DNA of 64,000 nt from contig NC_091217.1 of NCBI RefSeq assembly GCF_040958095.1, forward strand, positions 7,297,344 to 7,361,343, written 5' to 3'. The notes beneath the pieces were generated by a model. The model was given only the letters and a program-made list of their open reading frames with translations. It had not been told where the DNA came from and did not search any database. This DNA comes from Procambarus clarkii. Its lineage: Eukaryota; Arthropoda; Malacostraca; Decapoda; Cambaridae. The position numbers were made by a program, and so were the translations under genes. Each line of letters opens with the position of its first letter. Position 1 is the stretch's first letter. Of the stretch, positions 60,165 through 64,000 are shown one piece after another.

Positions 60165-60170
60165 GAGTAA

Positions 60171-60689
60171 ATAATCCGTAAAGGAGTAAAAAGCACTACT
60201 CCTAACCAAAACATAAACCTGATAATATTCTACAAAACCAAGAAGACTTCCGAACTCCTTATCAAAAACAGCCCGAAGCCGACGGAGAACCCTCTACAGC
60301 AGTCAAGCGTTGTATACATGTACACTTGCCCCCACGAAGGATGTAACCTTCAATGTAAGTACATAGGTATGACGTCGACCAAGCTGACGAGGCGTTTGAC
60401 ATGCCATCTTCAATCTGGTGCCCCTAGGAATCACATGAGACAAGCCCATGACATTACTCTAACAAGAGAAATGTTGAACAAGAATACTTGCATAATAGAC
60501 AAAACCCAAGATTCAAGAAGATTACAAATTCTTGAGGCAATTCACATAAGAATAGAGCGACCTACCATGAACACCCAAATCACGGAACTATTTACTCTAC
60601 CCACCATGAGAGTAAGGACAAGACAAGAACATATCGATGCCAACACAGAAGACAATGTCCAACATAACAGGCCAATTACACTGGATTAA
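60171..60689 (+). mobile_element. Penelope-like element, GIY-YIG endonuclease end
   Basis: An open frame of about 172 codons starts right after a TA tract. It reads [20 protein letters not shown], then VVYMYTCPHEGCN (Cys-His linker), CKYIGMT, LTRRLTCHLQSGAPRNHM and LEAIHIRIERPTMNTQ. The VVY...YIG pair, the arginine of LTRRL and the glutamate of LEAIHI match the GIY-YIG endonuclease found at the C-terminus of Penelope-like retroelements. The reverse transcriptase part is missing upstream, where the sequence passes directly into (TA)n. The remaining endonuclease frame is intact. Confidence 0.85.
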
Positions 60690-60769
60690 TCTTTGTGTTT
60701 GGATAGGAGATGCCTCGTATGGGCCAATAAGCCTTCTGCAGCCTCTATGTTTATCCCTTATGTATCCCC

Positions 60770-60905
<136 letters not shown>

Positions 60906-61320
60906 AGTCAATTTCTTTATTATGCACCCCATACCCATCCCGTGGGCGGTGGTGTATACATATAGTTAAAGAAAACTGTCAGTAAACCTGGAATAATTAC
61001 AAATTGCGCAATCTCTGCCGTTCCAACCCCATATAACAACCACCTCATACCCCTTTCTCACACCCCTATAATCTCCAACCACTAGTAATTCCACTAACCA
61101 CCCCATTATACATACAGGTAGTTATGTCGCCTCGGGTAGTTAAGGGAAGCTATATAGCAAGTTGAATACGTAGTGTAGTGGAAGGTGGTGGAGGTGGTGA
61201 GTCAGTGTCACGGGAAGCAGCGTAGGGCCCTCACAAGTGTGTGTGAGTGGCGGTGCAGGCACTCATCACCGACGCACTCACTCACTCACTCATTCACTGA
61301 GCGTCCCAGCAACAACAAAC
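60906..61320 (+). promoter_or_regulatory. Putative promoter and 5' UTR of the secreted-protein gene
   Basis: The stretch after the TA tract becomes GC-richer toward the ATG at 61321 and contains a short (TCAC)n-like run at about 61276-61300. A transcription start could lie here. No TATA box or defined element was recognised. Confidence 0.35.
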
Positions 61321-61593
61321 ATGGCTGCTCTGCGTCTCAGGGCAGCCTTCTTCCTGCTGGTGGTGGTGGTGCTTGAAGTGTGTGTGTGTGAGAGGCATGG
61401 CTCGCCCGCTACCTTCATCACCGTGGCCAGAGACAAGAGGTCCGGCCCCATAACTGTCACTGCTGCTGCTGGGCCACACCAGGACACTACTGGGCCACAC
61501 CAGGGCACCGCTGGGCCACACCAGGGCCACCCTGGCCCACACAGGGCCAGACGTAGCGTAGAGAACCCCCCTCTTCTGCCACAGGTCGAAGCA
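61321..61593 (+). CDS. First coding exon of an unidentified secreted or membrane protein (partial)
   Basis: The frame starts at ATG 61321 and gives a strong signal peptide: MAALRLRAAFFLL followed by a VVVVLEVCVC hydrophobic core ending near residue 24. A low-complexity stretch with repeated GPHQG units follows, then a dibasic furin-like site (RARR, about residue 78) before SVENPPLLPQVEA. A good donor (GTATGT) follows codon GCA at 61591-61593, leaving phase 0; a weaker donor lies after 61584. No later exon is recognisable before the window edge, so the family cannot be named. The frame is open upstream to 61237, but the signal peptide supports the internal ATG. The exon is GC-rich with promoter-like sequence upstream. 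It could be a fortuitous open frame, but signal peptide plus furin site plus donor make a real exon likely. Confidence 0.6.
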
Positions 61594-61880
61594 GTATGTT
61601 CACACAATATTCACGGTTCATTATACATTATCTTGACATTTTGCTGTTATGTCTTTGTTATATAGCCACGGAACATCTCTTCAGACCAGTAGTACCGAAA
61701 AAGGTTCACATTGGATCTTGGTTTTTCATTGAAGATCAGAATGTTTGTTAATAAGTTAATGTTGTTAAAGTTTTCAAGAAGGTTGGGGGGAAAAGTAATG
61801 TTTCAATTCGAGTGAATATTCTCGGGTTTAACATCTCGTGACTGCATCCTCCCCCGTCACTTATTTCTGCTCATCTTTGT
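61594..61880 (+). other. Start of the intron of the 61321 gene
   Basis: AT-rich, stop-dense sequence follows the GTATGT donor. No further exon or repeat family was recognised before the SINE at 61885. Confidence 0.4.
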
Positions 61881-61884
61881 TTGC

Positions 61885-62165
61885 TTGAAACAATCCGTGG
61901 CGCCTGACAGCTGGGTGGGCAGCGCTTTGGATTCGTAGTCCTGAGGTTCCGGGTTCGATCCCCGGTGGAGGCGGAGACAAAGGGGCAAAATGTGTCTTTC
62001 ACCCTTATGCCCAATGTTACCTAGCAGTAAATAGGTACCTGGGAGTTAGACAGCTGCTACGGGCTGCTTCTTTGGGGGTGTGTAACAAAAAGGAGGCCTG
62101 GTTGAGGACTGGGCCGCGGGGAAGCTAAGCCCTGAAATCATCTCAAGATAACCTCAAGATATCTT
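61885..62165 (+). mobile_element. tRNA-derived SINE, near full length
   Basis: A Pol III B-box-like ggttcgatccc lies near 61952. It is followed by tagcagtaaataggtacctg, ggagttagacagctg and a tail ggactgggccgcggggaagc ending in caagataacctcaagatat. The tail is the reverse complement of the block at 8106-8190 and 8540-8640. Confidence 0.75.
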
Positions 62166-62623
62166 GGATTTAGGAAGCTGTCATGAGTAATACTCCCAGT
62201 TCTTGTTAATGGTAAACGACACTTGATACCTGATAGTGTGCAATGAATGAGGGTTCAAGAAATTATCAATCTGTATTGGGCCCAAGGCATATTAATGGCT
62301 TGGCAACAATGTTACCCATCTCAAGCATCATTAATCCACATTGCCTAACTAAAGATTTTTTAATGTGTCATTCATGTTGATATTGTACTGTACTATTTGG
62401 ATGCATGCCAGTACAGAACTGTGTACTTTGAAAATGCATTTATTTGAGCACTTTAATCTTCACCTTGCCTACAATTGCAAAATATAAGTAATATTTTTTG
62501 CCCTTTCCTATGTGTTGTAATGGACCAGATTTGTTATGGCAAGCACCAGATTCTCTGCATATTCTCCATAATTCTAAACATATGATAATCAGTTTTTTAC
62601 CAAAAGTCTCTGCATTCGTAGGA

Positions 62624-62800
62624 CGTTGACCAAACAACACATTAGAAATTGAAGAGACGATGACGTCTCGGTCCGTCCTGGACCATTATGAAGTCGATAA
62701 TGGTACCGGACAGACCAAAATATCGTTGTCTCTGCAATTTCTTGTGTGTGGTTTGGTCAACACTTTTCCGCCATGTTATTGTTACTCGTCAACACCCATA
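62624..62800. mobile_element. Short foldback-family element, inverted dimer
   Basis: Opposed arms are visible: ttgaccaaacaacacattag on the left, and tgtgtggtttggtcaacact plus ccatgttattgttactcgtc on the right. The diverged tggaccattatgaagtcgat motif lies at the centre. Target duplication is unclear. Confidence 0.65.
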
Positions 62801-62954
62801 GGATGTTTCTGCTAGTGCTAGAGAGTTCAGTAATAAAAGAAAAGCATTCTATGTATGCCAAGATGATCCTTAAAGATTTCAGGATGTTACTCTATTACCC
62901 CACTACTAATAGAATTTATCAGAGTTTTTAATAATTAAATAATAATAATTCATT

Positions 62955-63245
62955 GTGTCGGCAGACAGGAAGCTAGAGTGTATTCATACACTCTAGGCTT
63001 ATATCGAGGTCCCCCTCCCCACCCAAGGTTGAATTACTGACCCTCCCCCAATACTGATTTATTACTGATGCAACCCTACAACATTCTGACTATCGTCTGA
63101 GTACCTACTTACTGCTAGGTAAACAGAGGTATTAGATGAAAGGAAATATGGCAAACCATTTTGTCCCGCCCGGGATGTGAACCCAGAATTCTCGATTGTG
63201 TGTCTAGAACGAACCCGACTGTACCTCTGAGACCCCAAACTGGTA
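62955..63245 (-). mobile_element. tRNA-derived SINE, minus strand
   Basis: On the minus strand the B-box-like region is near 63170-63185. The body includes the complement of cttactgctaggtaaacag, and the tail includes gacctcgatataagcc with a 10-bp perfect hairpin at 62973-62996. Confidence 0.7.
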
Positions 63246-63904
63246 GTACACGGTAAAGGTAGTCATGTTAGCGAACATAGACTTAATATTGGCCACAATA
63301 GCTTGGGGTAACTGTAAGGGGCAAGTCATCCTGATATTATCTTGTACATTTTGAAGTGCAGACTAATAATAACATTATTATTAACCCTTGGACAGCAGCT
63401 ATGGAGAATTGGTCATATCTGTCTGCACAAAAAATGAAAAATATATTTTTCCTTGCAGAATTATTAATTTGTAGGCAAAATTTGAGAAAAACGTGACGGG
63501 CAATTATTTATCAATTTGCTGGGTGGAGACACTTTGCAAGGCTGTCTCTAGCACTTGTCAATGCCTGGTGTTCGACTTTGCTGACACTTGCTGTTATATC
63601 CTCTGATATTTCACCGATTGTTTTATCACTTGTTTTTCTTTATTTACCTCCACAGAGCTATTATATCCATATTTGCATCACACATGTAAAACCCAGACAA
63701 TAATTGTTTAAATACTGGTAGTCATATGACAATGGCTGCATTCCCCTTAGTAACATTCATGACGATAACTGCATTCGTAACCATGAAATGGTAGCAGGAT
63801 TTTTTCAAAGGTCAAGGTAAACTCTATCACATCTACATAGACCTATTATATCCGTACAGTATTTGCATCATGCATCTAAAAACCCAGACAATAATTACAC
63901 ACAG
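63246..63904. repeat. AT-rich stretch with a diverged direct repeat
   Basis: The 50-bp block at 63656-63708 (attatatccatatttgcatc, aaacccagacaataatt) recurs with differences at 63843-63898. It is probably an unnamed dispersed element. Confidence 0.5.
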
Positions 63905-64000
63905 AAATCACAATAGCGTGATGCATCGAATGAACAAATCCACAAGGGCCGTGACGAGGGTTCAAACCTACGTCCGAGAGGATCCCAGACGCTGCCTTAA
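63905..64000 (-). mobile_element. tRNA-like SINE head, cut by the window edge
   Basis: The + strand reads gtgatgcatcgaatgaacaa, atccacaagggccgtgacga and gggttcaaacctacgtccg. On the minus strand this includes a B-box-like ggtttgaaccc. I remember this sequence as a frequent decapod repeat. Confidence 0.5.

Noticed and set aside
60068-60170. Tyr/Ile-repeat membrane peptides in the TA tracts
   Set aside because: YIYIYI frames are the automatic translation of (TA)n.
61935-61975. Possible functional tRNA gene
   Set aside because: Only the B-box region is tRNA-like. The acceptor stem does not close and SINE body sequence follows directly.

Overview
The window is nuclear DNA of an arthropod, most likely a decapod crustacean and probably a crayfish. 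It shows split genes with GT-AG introns, clear animal orthologues (PARG, PPWD1), TTAGG-type telomere motifs, very dense microsatellites and minisatellites, and several short repeat families that I recognise from decapod DNA. The species call is inference.

Layout. Positions 1-28,900 hold no convincing protein gene. This part is a repeat landscape: long minisatellites (946-1600, 3446-4125, 4238-4803, 10470-10806, 18294-18598, 18944-19229, 26475-27318), dinucleotide and tetranucleotide tracts, large foldback elements (2751-3160, 5337-5701), SINEs, LINE tails, and an apparently perfect 1,182-bp tandem duplication (20360-22723). A complete 15-exon poly(ADP-ribose) glycohydrolase gene (PARG) lies on the minus strand at 30580-45075. 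A complete 11-exon gene for the spliceosomal cyclophilin/WD40 protein PPWD1 lies on the plus strand at 46171-54042. The two are divergent, with about 1.1 kb between start codons. Both reading frames close exactly when the exons are joined (1,017 and 625 residues). From 54,043 onward the window returns to repeats: a LINE RNase H fragment (58200-59301), a Penelope-like GIY-YIG endonuclease fragment (60171-60689) and TA tracts. The first coding exon of an unidentified secreted or membrane protein lies at 61321-61593. SINEs continue to the right edge.

Function. PARG removes poly(ADP-ribose) from nuclear proteins after DNA damage. PPWD1 is a spliceosome-associated prolyl isomerase. Both are nuclear housekeeping proteins, so a shared bidirectional promoter is plausible, but no joint pathway is implied.

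The most interesting signals are two very short retroposon families with clean 10-14 bp target-site duplications. One is about 110 nt long and can form inverted dimers; the other is about 65-70 nt. Also notable are a minisatellite that seems to have grown out of one of these elements, a SINE tail hairpin whose sequence changes while the pairing is kept, and a PARG C-terminal extension with a PIP-box-like motif and a 42-bp coding repeat.
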